Shown in pieces: positions 6,503 to 12,625 of a DNA stretch of 12,625 nt. Every line of letters begins with the position of its first letter. Positions within the stretch are counted from its first letter, which is position 1. This stretch comes from Lachnospiraceae bacterium (GTDB lineage: Bacteria; Bacillota; Clostridia; Lachnospirales; Lachnospiraceae): assembly GCA_021199405.1 (NCBI GenBank), contig JAJQID010000175.1, positions 1 to 12,625 of the forward strand. The letters are read 5' to 3'. The notes beneath the pieces were generated by a model. The model was given only the letters and a program-made list of their open reading frames with translations, did no database searches and was not told the DNA's origin. Made by a program: the position numbers and the translations under genes.

Positions 6503-8863
6503 GTGCTGTCTGTTATCAAAAGATTTATCGCTGAATTAAAACACAATAAAATACTGAAGGGAATGGTGATTCTTGAATTACTCATTTTGATACTGCTGCT
6601 GGGAAACTGCTTCCGCAGCCGCTGTGATTATACCTTTGGCGTCGGTGATATGAATATGTCCGGGGAATATGTGCAGGAGAGCACAGATGAAAACGGCACG
6701 GCGGTTTATGTGGCGGAGAGTGAGGGGGAAGCTGACGGAGCGGCAATATTGAGCACGGGATATCTGAAATTTTATCCGGGAGCCTACAGAATCAGGGTAA
6801 ATTATCAGTCACAGGTCAATTATATGGAGGAATCCAGCTTTTCCTGTGGGTTGAGTTACCTTAATCTGGAAAGTGAAAGCAACTCTGTTTACTACACCTT
6901 TGATTCTCTGCTGCTCAGGGACGGGTTGGAGAGCGTGGAGCAGACGGTCCAGATCACCTCGCCCTGGACGATCAGTGACCTTGAGCTGACGGTGACTTTC
7001 TATGGTTATGGAGAGGTGGAAATTTATTCCATTGAGGTGGAGGAGTTTGTGGCATACCGGTTTGTATGTCTTTTTGGAATTTTGCTGCTCTTTGCCTTTA
7101 TTGACCTGTTCTGTTTTCTGGTCTTTATTGACCGGGAGTTTCAGTATGGAAAGGAGTTGGGGATCCTGACGCTGATCTGCGCGGCCGCAGCCTTGCCATT
7201 TATGGGGAACTGGACCTACTGGGGCTACGATCTGGGTTTTCATGTGGATAGAATTATGCTGCTGGCTTATGATCTGGCACAGGGAAATTATTTTCCTGCC
7301 ATATTTACTGCAGCGCTGAACGGGTACGGATACGCTGTTCCTTTGTTTTACGGACAGGTTTTTTTGTATGTTCCTGCCATTCTTTATAATTGCGGTTTTG
7401 GTATCACATTCGTATATAATCTGTATGTATGCATGGTTTCCGCGGCTACTTGCCTGATCATGTACTATTGTTCCCTGAAAATATTTCATAAATCCAATAC
7501 CGCCCTGCTTGCCTCCGCCCTGTATACCTTCAGTGCGGTCAGGCTGACAAATATTATGGTCAGATGTGCTTTGGGAGAGTATACTGCGCAGACTTTCTTT
7601 CCATTGGTATTTCTGGGCTTCTATAATATTTATACGGCACCGAAAGGGGAGAAGATTTCTCTCAGAAAATACTGGCCCGTTGTCGTAGGGCTGACGGCTA
7701 TTTTTTCCTGCCATACGCTCAGCATGGAAATGAGCGCCATGCTTATTTTCCTTTTCTGCCTGATTTTTATCAAACGGACACTGGAGCCTCAGAGATTTTT
7801 GGCTTTGGCGAAAGCGGCTTTGCTTACCCTCTTTATTAATCTGGCTCCCCTGGTCGTGATGCTGGATTCTCTGGGGATGGACATGTATATCAGCAATCAG
7901 ATGGGAGGTACGATTCAGGCTTCCGGAGCTTATCTGATTCAGATTTTTAATTCTGTTGTCAATGGATATCAGGAGGGAGATGTGGCGGGATCAGCTTCCG
8001 GGGACACATCCTTTGCCATTGGATTTTCTATTGTGTTTGGACTGCTGTTATTTTTGATTTACCTGGCAGGACAAAAGAAGCAGGAGCATCCGGATAAAAA
8101 GAGCAGAAATTTTGCGGCGCTGTGCTGGTTTTATTCTCTGTTTACCATTTTTCTGTCCAGTATTTATATGTTTTATGATTATCTGGATTTCTTGCCGGAT
8201 GCCATATACAATCTGCTGGTCGCCTATCAGTTTCCCTGGAGATGGCTGTCTTTTGCTGTTCTGTTTGGCATCTTCTGCACAGCGGCAGTGGTGAATACGG
8301 GAGAGCTGGATGATCTGTTTAAGAGCGTATCGGTGACAGTAGTTTTAGTGATCGCTCTTGTTATCAATACCGGGCAGATTTATTCGGATCAGCTGAGAAC
8401 TTCAACTTTAGAACCGGTGGACAATAATCTTTACAGCTACGCTACCTGGATTGCCGGGGAGAATCTCCTGTGGGGGTCGAATGCTGATCTGGTTATTTAT
8501 CGGGATCTGATTTATGATGACACACAATTGACCGTGGATGGCGAATATCAGTATGAGGATGGCCGATGGGTTCTTTATGATGTGGAGAATATTTCATACG
8601 TTGCCACAACTGTGGATATTCCTTTATTTAACTATGATAATTATGCTGCCTATGACGCGGAGACGGGTGAGACGATTGCTATCACTAGCGGCAGTAATAA
8701 CCGGATTCAGCTGAATATCCCGGCGGGCTACTCGGGCACCATTGCGGTGGAATATCAGATTCCGATGCTGTGGATAATTGCTGTGGCAGTGTCCGTGGCG
8801 ACGGATGTGGCGCTGATTGTGTACGCGGTACTTTCCCGAAGAAAACGGGAGTTTTTGGAGTGA
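6503..8863 (+). CDS. Large membrane protein, PTPS-related (PF10131-like) / GT-C-like family
   Basis: The 786-residue integral membrane protein begins at GTG 6503, with GGAG (6492-6495) seven nt upstream. One N-terminal membrane segment (about 20-35) is followed by a beta-rich, probably extracytoplasmic region (40-182) and then a multi-spanning core (about 186-625). The core carries GYDLGFHVDRI (241-251), NGYGYAVPLFYG (273-284), LYTFSAVRLTNIMVRCALGE (340-359) and SCHTLSMEM (402-410). These resemble the family annotated as '6-pyruvoyl-tetrahydropterin synthase-related membrane protein', whose acidic first-loop motif looks like that of GT-C glycosyltransferases; the name does not imply pterin chemistry. 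A second beta-rich region (about 630-752) and a last membrane helix (754-777) end in a basic tail (RRKRE). I infer a role in handling cell-envelope glycans or lipids, but the substrate is unknown. The gene is AT-richer by eye than thrS and stands alone. Confidence 0.75.
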   Translation: MLSVIKRFIAELKHNKILKGMVILELLILILLLGNCFRSRCDYTFGVGDMNMSGEYVQESTDENGTAVYVAESEGEADGAAILSTGYLKFYPGAYRIRVNYQSQVNYMEESSFSCGLSYLNLESESNSVYYTFDSLLLRDGLESVEQTVQITSPWTISDLELTVTFYGYGEVEIYSIEVEEFVAYRFVCLFGILLLFAFIDLFCFLVFIDREFQYGKELGILTLICAAAALPFMGNWTYWGYDLGFHVDRIMLLAYDLAQGNYFPAIFTAALNGYGYAVPLFYGQVFLYVPAILYNCGFGITFVYNLYVCMVSAATCLIMYYCSLKIFHKSNTALLASALYTFSAVRLTNIMVRCALGEYTAQTFFPLVFLGFYNIYTAPKGEKISLRKYWPVVVGLTAIFSCHTLSMEMSAMLIFLFCLIFIKRTLEPQRFLALAKAALLTLFINLAPLVVMLDSLGMDMYISNQMGGTIQASGAYLIQIFNSVVNGYQEGDVAGSASGDTSFAIGFSIVFGLLLFLIYLAGQKKQEHPDKKSRNFAALCWFYSLFTIFLSSIYMFYDYLDFLPDAIYNLLVAYQFPWRWLSFAVLFGIFCTAAVVNTGELDDLFKSVSVTVVLVIALVINTGQIYSDQLRTSTLEPVDNNLYSYATWIAGENLLWGSNADLVIYRDLIYDDTQLTVDGEYQYEDGRWVLYDVENISYVATTVDIPLFNYDNYAAYDAETGETIAITSGSNNRIQLNIPAGYSGTIAVEYQIPMLWIIAVAVSVATDVALIVYAVLSRRKREFLE

Positions 8864-8865
8864 TG

Positions 8866-8950
8866 ATATCATGAGCGCAAGAGAGGAAGGAACATGCTTG
8901 CATATTCCTGACGATCGGTGAATGTTGATCGTGAACTGCGCTCACGATAT
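8866..8950 (+). other. Possible structured RNA element (three-way junction) after the membrane-protein gene
   Basis: An outer stem pairs ATATCATGAGCGCA (8866-8879) with TGCGCTCACGATAT (8937-8950), 13 of 14 positions. It encloses two adjacent hairpins. The first pairs AGGAA (8888-8892) and ATGC (8894-8897) with GCAT (8900-8903) and TTCCT (8905-8909). The second pairs ACGATC (8911-8916) with GATCGT (8927-8932). The element starts two nt after the stop codon of the preceding gene. No T-run follows, so it is not a normal terminator. It could be a message 3' end, a small palindromic insertion or an unknown cis-acting RNA. Confidence 0.5.
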
Positions 8951-8967
8951 AAGGGCTGAGGAAGTTA

Positions 8968-8987
8968 TTTCCTTAAGATTTCCTTAA
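8968..8987 (+). repeat. Two direct TTTCCTTAA repeats with 11-bp period upstream of the operon promoter
   Basis: TTTCCTTAA occurs at 8968-8976 and again at 8979-8987, one helical turn apart, ending 5 nt before the -35 box. Direct repeats with this period are typical of OmpR/PhoB-family response-regulator sites, which suggests an activator site. This is an inference only. Confidence 0.5.
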
Positions 8988-8992
8988 TGTGA

Positions 8993-9021
8993 TTGACAAT
9001 CGAATATTGAGATGATATAAG
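8993..9021 (+). promoter_or_regulatory. Promoter of the GntR/ABC operon
   Basis: TTGACA (8993-8998) is a perfect -35 and TATAAG (9016-9021) matches five of six -10 bases, with the ideal 17-nt spacer. The start site would fall near 9028. The -10 is overlapped by the operator palindrome. Confidence 0.88.
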
Positions 9022-9047
9022 TGTATTAACAAGGTTAGTACACTTAT
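9017..9047 (+). promoter_or_regulatory. Operator palindrome of the YtrA-type GntR repressor
   Basis: ATAAGTGTATTAAC (9017-9030) and GTTAGTACACTTAT (9034-9047) are inverted repeats matching at 13 of 14 positions around a 3-nt centre. Inside is AGTGTA (9020-9025), 13 nt, TACACT (9039-9044), which is the spacing reported for the Bacillus subtilis YtrA operator. It covers the -10 and start site, so a bound repressor would block transcription. The regulator gene is directly downstream, pointing to autorepression. Confidence 0.85.
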
Positions 9048-9053
9048 TTTTTT
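9017..9053 (+). terminator. Possible terminator for upstream read-through, coincident with the operator
   Basis: As RNA, the operator arms form a 14-bp hairpin with one mismatch, and seven T follow (9047-9053). Transcripts starting near 9028 lack most of the left arm and would escape it, while RNA reading in from upstream would form it. The tight 3-nt loop and low GC make its strength uncertain. Confidence 0.4.
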
Positions 9054-9065
9054 GGAGGAACCCCT

Positions 9066-9446
9066 ATGATTTTACTGGATTACAGGGATAAAAGACCCAT
9101 CTATGAGCAGGTGGTGGAGAAGCTGGAGCGGCTGATTGTGGGCGGCGGACTGGAGGCAAATACGAAGATGCCCTCTGTCCGGGCGCTGGCGTTGGAGCTG
9201 GCGGTCAATCCCAATACCATTCAGCGGGCCTACGCCCAGTTGGAGCAGGAGGGATATCTGTATACGGTCAGTGGCCGGGGCAGCTTTGTGGCCCATGAGA
9301 GCGAATGGCGGGGCGCCAAGGAGGCGGAGCTTACAAAGAAGCTGCAGGCAGCGGTTCAGGAGGCAAGGGAGGCCGGCATGAAGCGGGAACGGCTGGAGGC
9401 GATTATTGCACAGGCTTATGGTGAGGAGGAGAAAACCAATGATTGA
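9066..9446 (+). CDS. GntR-family transcriptional repressor, YtrA subfamily
   Basis: This 126-residue DNA-binding protein has an N-terminal GntR winged helix-turn-helix (about 10-76). PIYEQVVEKLERLI (11-24), the recognition region MPSVRALALELAVNPNTIQR (35-54) and the wing GYLYTVSGRGSFVA (63-76) are typical. The short helical C-terminal part (about 80-120), with no ligand-binding domain, is the mark of the YtrA subgroup, which usually represses an adjacent ABC transporter operon. ATG 9066 has a strong GGAGG (9054-9058) seven nt upstream. The gene is first in the operon and overlaps the ATPase gene by 8 nt. The palindrome at 9017-9047 is its probable binding site. The inducing signal is unknown; the Bacillus relative responds to some cell-wall antibiotics. 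Confidence 0.93.
   Translation: MILLDYRDKRPIYEQVVEKLERLIVGGGLEANTKMPSVRALALELAVNPNTIQRAYAQLEQEGYLYTVSGRGSFVAHESEWRGAKEAELTKKLQAAVQEAREAGMKRERLEAIIAQAYGEEEKTND
9424..9430 (+). promoter_or_regulatory. Ribosome binding site that sets the ATPase start
   Basis: AGGAGGA lies eight nt before ATG 9439, inside the end of the GntR gene. It supports ATG 9439 over the longer open frame from TTG 9406, and the resulting MIEVKGLNKSFG is the normal ABC N-terminus. Confidence 0.85.
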
Positions 9447-10341
9447 AGTAAAAGGCTTAAATAAAAGCTTTGGGGAGGTCAAAGCGGTGGACAATATTGG
9501 CGCCGTCATCACGGAAGGCCATGTTTTTGGCCTGATCGGCACCAACGGCGCGGGCAAGTCCACCTTTCTGCGGCTGATGAGCGGGGTGTTAAAGGCCGAC
9601 AGCGGCAGCGTGCTGGTGGACGGGGAGCCGGTGTACGACGATCCGAAGGTCAAGGAGAAAATCTTTTATATTTCCGATGATCAGTATTTCTTTAAGAGCG
9701 GCACGCCCATGGATATGCTGCGCCTGTATCACACCTTTTACAGTCAGTTTGACGAAAAGAGAGCGTTGGAGTTGATGGAGAAGTTTGGCCTGGAGAAGGA
9801 TCGGAAGGTCAGCACCTTTTCCAAGGGAATGAAAAAACAGCTTTCGGTGATCTGCGGCGTCTGCGCCAACACAAAGTATCTGCTCTGCGACGAAACCTTT
9901 GACGGCCTGGATCCGGTGATGCGCCAGGCGGTGAAGACCATTTTTATCCAGGAGATCGAGGAGCGGGGGATGACACCCGTCATCGCCTCCCATAACCTGC
10001 GGGAGCTGGAGGATATCTGCGAATACGTGGGCCTGCTGCACAGGGGCGGCATTCTGCTGGAAAAGGATATGGATGAGATGAAAATGAACATTCATAAGGT
10101 TCAGTGTGTGCTGCACCGCCCGGAGGATATGGACAAAATCAGGGAGCAGTTTGAAGTGCTCAGGGAGGATGTCAGGGGAAGCCTGAGAACCATCACCCTG
10201 CGGGGCGAGAGGGTAGCCATCGAGACGGCCTTTGGTGGTCTGGAGCCCATGTTTTATGAGCTTTTGCCGCTCTCTTTGGAGGAGATTTTCATCAGCGAAA
10301 CGGAGGTAAGGGGATATGACGTCAAAACATTGCTTTTTTAA
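9439..10341 (+). CDS. ABC transporter ATP-binding protein (YtrB-like)
   Basis: The 300-residue nucleotide-binding subunit hydrolyses ATP at the inner face of the membrane to drive the permease encoded next. Walker A is GTNGAGKST (34-42). The Q-loop region is around DDQ (80-82). The signature is the variant FSKGMKKQ (127-134). Walker B with the catalytic Glu is YLLCDE (147-152), followed by the D-loop GLDP (156-159), and the switch His185 is in IASHN. DETF replaces the usual DEPT after Walker B, which by memory is common in clostridial transporters next to YtrA-type regulators. The tail after about 215 is a family-specific extension. The start overlaps the GntR stop by 8 nt and the end overlaps the permease start by 26 nt, so translation is probably coupled. 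All catalytic residues are present. Confidence 0.95.
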   Translation: MIEVKGLNKSFGEVKAVDNIGAVITEGHVFGLIGTNGAGKSTFLRLMSGVLKADSGSVLVDGEPVYDDPKVKEKIFYISDDQYFFKSGTPMDMLRLYHTFYSQFDEKRALELMEKFGLEKDRKVSTFSKGMKKQLSVICGVCANTKYLLCDETFDGLDPVMRQAVKTIFIQEIEERGMTPVIASHNLRELEDICEYVGLLHRGGILLEKDMDEMKMNIHKVQCVLHRPEDMDKIREQFEVLREDVRGSLRTITLRGERVAIETAFGGLEPMFYELLPLSLEEIFISETEVRGYDVKTLLF

Positions 10342-12580
10342 ATATATGAAGGAAGATCTGCGCCACCGTATCTGGATGGCGGCTCTGTCCATGCTGGGGA
10401 GCTTTCTGAGTATGCCGGTGGCCTTTCTGCTGGTGCAGAACAGCTACCGGGACAACTACGATTATTATCTGGAGCGGGGTATGCAGCTGCAGGCGGTGGA
10501 GTATCTTTGCGGGGAGCTGATCAGTGCTTTTTCTGAATATGGCTGTTTGATGGGCGGCATCGTTGCCGTGGCGGGAGCCATTATCGTGGGCCTGTTTGGA
10601 TTTCGGTATTTGTTCCGCAGGGACATGGTGGACACCTGGCACAGTATGCCGGTGAAGAGGAGCACTCTGTTCTGGGTCAATTATATCAACGGCTTTCTGA
10701 TCTGGTTTGTGCCCTTTATGATCAATCTGCTGATTACTCTGGCCATCGCGGCCGTGGATATGGTCAAATCCGGCATTCCGGGAATGCTGCTTGGCTGTGT
10801 GCTGACTACCGCGTTTGTACTGACGGTATCCTTCCTGACAGTGTATCATCTGGTGCTGTTGGGCGTTATGCTTTCCGGGAATGTGCTCAACGCCATGGTG
10901 ACCAGCTGTTTTGTGGGCTATGCGGCTGCCGTTGTTTATCTGATTATATGGATGGGGCTGGCGGTTTACATGGATACCTTCTATCTGATGCCGGTTGATT
11001 TTGACGCAAGCGCTCTGTGGCTGTCTCCGGGAATCTCATCTCTGTGGATTCTGGGGCTTCGGTTTAATGAAACGGTCATAACGGGAGAGCTTTTTGGCAA
11101 ATGTCTGATTGTGCTTCTGACTGCTGTCCTGATGCTTGCTGCCTCCTTCGTTGTGTATCAGAAACGTCCCAGCGAGGCGGCCGGGGCCGGCGTTTATTTT
11201 AAAGGACTGTCTGCAGTGATGCGCTTTGCGACTGCGGTGGCCGGGGGCTTTGGAGGCTGGATGTTTTTTGCCGCGGTTTCCGGAAACGCTGAGGCGGGAG
11301 GCGCGCCGGCCTGGGGAATTTTTGGTGGAATGCTGGCCAGCTTTCTGGCCTATGGTGTGCTGGATATTGTGTTTTCCATGGATTTCAAGGCCTTTTTAAG
11401 CCACAGGAAGGCAATGATCGGGGCGGTGGTCTGTTCTGTGCTTCTGGGGCTTTCCTTCAGCCAGGACTGGTACGGCTTTGACACCTGGCTGCCTTCAGAA
11501 GCGGAGCTTGAGGAGGCGGGGATCAGTCTGGGCTACAGCAGTACCAGCTACCGGAATGTGGTGAACAGAATGCAATACACGGACAGCGCGGATATTTATG
11601 CGCTTTTGGTAAATGCCACTGAAAATGAGCGGAATCAGGACGATGATAGGGATTTGCAGGGTGTGACCATGCGGATCACCCTGCAAAACGGGAGAACCTA
11701 CTATAGATATTATAAGCTGGATTCCGACTGCCGGGAGAGTCTGGTGAATATCATGGAGAGCGACACCTACGTGGAAAATATTTACGGGATTCCTGAAAGT
11801 ATGGTATATGATGTAGCATACGTACAGCTGTCGCGGGGTTATGAGAGCGAATATATCCGCGACAGCGAGGAATCGGACGACATAAGAATACAGCTTATGG
11901 AGGCGCTTAGGAAAGATATTGAGGAGTATGGAATTCTGGCGGTTTACAGCGAGGATACGGTTTACTGCACTGTCAGTTTTCGGGGATATTACGAGGAGGA
12001 TGGAAGGTATGTCAACAGGAGCCTGGATATCACCGGGCAGTGGATCAATACCATACAGGCGCTGAAGGATATGGGATATGGAAGCTACGTGGAATCTGTC
12101 AGCGCAGAGAATGTGGTTTCTCTTACTCTTTGCCATAATATTTATGAGGAAGAGTTTGAGGACGCAGAGGACATTCTTCTGTCTCTGGGGGAGTATTATG
12201 GCGTGGATATGACGGGGGAAAGCCTGGAGCTTGGCAGTGAGGAATACGCGGAGTTTTCTGAAATGCTCCATGAGGACGGATATGTGTATCTGGAGCTTAC
12301 GATTACGGACAGGGAGGAGATTGAGGAAATTCTGGCGCTTTGTGATTATGAGCCATCTTCTTCTCAGAACAGGCCGCACAGTCTGTTCTCTGAGACAGGG
12401 GAAAATCCGGTTTACACGCAGGTTGACTGGAATGTCACGGTTTTTTCGGAGAGCAGCAGCGATTCCTCTGTTTACGCACAGACCGTTGATGATGAAAATG
12501 AGATTTTGCTGACGATCAGAAGCGGGAGGCTGCCGAAAAAGTATCTTTTGAGGATGGCGGAGTCAGTGAAGGCGGATTGA
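10316..12580 (+). CDS. ABC transporter permease with a large extracytoplasmic C-terminal domain
   Basis: The 754-residue protein has an N-terminal half with about nine membrane segments (roughly 19-40, 75-97, 118-146, 157-186, 190-217, 261-281, 298-321, 331-353 and 366-383). Positive residues after segments two (RRD..KRS), six (YQKRP) and eight (SHRK) place those loops inside, so the 370-residue tail (384-754) should lie outside. This tail is acidic, shows no motif that I recognise and has four cysteines (472, 551, 606, 676). It is probably the permease for the ATPase just upstream, a YtrC/YtrD-like partner, but no substrate can be named. I recall clostridial relatives annotated with a domain of unknown function (perhaps DUF6449); that identity is unverified. 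ATG 10316 has GGAGG (10302-10306) nine nt upstream and is preferred to ATG 10346, which has no site. Confidence 0.85.
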   Translation: MTSKHCFFKYMKEDLRHRIWMAALSMLGSFLSMPVAFLLVQNSYRDNYDYYLERGMQLQAVEYLCGELISAFSEYGCLMGGIVAVAGAIIVGLFGFRYLFRRDMVDTWHSMPVKRSTLFWVNYINGFLIWFVPFMINLLITLAIAAVDMVKSGIPGMLLGCVLTTAFVLTVSFLTVYHLVLLGVMLSGNVLNAMVTSCFVGYAAAVVYLIIWMGLAVYMDTFYLMPVDFDASALWLSPGISSLWILGLRFNETVITGELFGKCLIVLLTAVLMLAASFVVYQKRPSEAAGAGVYFKGLSAVMRFATAVAGGFGGWMFFAAVSGNAEAGGAPAWGIFGGMLASFLAYGVLDIVFSMDFKAFLSHRKAMIGAVVCSVLLGLSFSQDWYGFDTWLPSEAELEEAGISLGYSSTSYRNVVNRMQYTDSADIYALLVNATENERNQDDDRDLQGVTMRITLQNGRTYYRYYKLDSDCRESLVNIMESDTYVENIYGIPESMVYDVAYVQLSRGYESEYIRDSEESDDIRIQLMEALRKDIEEYGILAVYSEDTVYCTVSFRGYYEEDGRYVNRSLDITGQWINTIQALKDMGYGSYVESVSAENVVSLTLCHNIYEEEFEDAEDILLSLGEYYGVDMTGESLELGSEEYAEFSEMLHEDGYVYLELTITDREEIEEILALCDYEPSSSQNRPHSLFSETGENPVYTQVDWNVTVFSESSSDSSVYAQTVDDENEILLTIRSGRLPKKYLLRMAESVKAD

Positions 12581-12625
12581 TTTTCATTATTTTTACATTT
12601 CTCTAACAAATACCCTATATACTTT
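12581..12625 (+). other. AT-rich end of window; possible weak promoter
   Basis: No terminator hairpin is visible after the permease gene. TTTACA (12592-12597) and TATATA (12616-12621), 18 nt apart, could be a weak promoter for a gene beyond the window, but AT-rich DNA gives such matches by chance. Confidence 0.2.

Noticed and set aside
8685..8945. Minus-strand open frame over the end of the membrane-protein gene and the spacer
   Set aside because: No ribosome site, no recognisable motifs, and it runs through the structured element at 8866-8950.
9744..10091. Minus-strand frames within the ATPase gene
   Set aside because: They are antisense shadows of an ABC ATPase with all catalytic motifs intact.

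Overview
The window looks like the chromosome of a mid-GC Firmicute, most likely a clostridial gut anaerobe of the Lachnospiraceae type. This is inferred from a class B sortase, a T-box-controlled thrS, Gram-positive promoters and strong GGAG-type ribosome sites, a fermentative D-lactate dehydrogenase, and a YtrA-type GntR/ABC operon. All convincing genes lie on the + strand. I see no tRNA, rRNA, CRISPR array, transposase or phage gene.

Layout. (1) 1-763: the 3' part of a class B sortase gene. Its upstream codons (5-55) are in the same frame but are separated from the catalytic domain by a short stop-containing segment. (2) 764-1168: no protein gene. A good promoter is followed by a T-box leader (T-box sequence 1061-1074, terminator 1082-1115, probable threonine specifier ACC near 950). 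It controls thrS (1169-3115). (3) 3116-3350: an AT-rich spacer with several hairpins, including a perfect 21-bp inverted repeat just before the ribosome site of a D-lactate dehydrogenase gene (3351-4331), which ends in a strong terminator. (4) 4541-6184: a Na/Pi-cotransporter-family protein with a PhoU-like tail and its own promoter. (5) 6185-6502: no gene. A terminator hairpin carries a consensus -35 box in its loop, with the -10 just after the stem, so the end of one unit and the start of the next appear superimposed. (6) 6503-8863: a large membrane protein related to the PTPS-related/GT-C-like family, flanked by beta-rich extracytoplasmic regions. (7) 8864-9065: a dense regulatory stretch holding a possible three-way-junction element, 11-bp-spaced direct repeats, a near-consensus promoter and a 31-bp operator palindrome that fits the reported YtrA site AGTGTA-N13-TACACT. 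(8) 9066-12580: a tightly overlapping three-gene operon of GntR/YtrA-type repressor, ABC ATPase and permease with a very large extracytoplasmic C-terminal domain.

How the genes work together. thrS, the dehydrogenase and the transporter look like independent housekeeping units. The 9066-12580 genes form one autoregulated transport system: the repressor gene is first, its operator covers the -10 and start site, and the ATPase and permease are translationally coupled. By analogy with Bacillus YtrA systems it may respond to cell-envelope stress, but the substrate cannot be read from the sequence. The points that most deserve a second look are the operator that doubles as a hairpin-plus-T-run, the structured element at 8866-8950, the promoter inside a terminator, the interrupted sortase, and the permease's uncharacterised outer domain.
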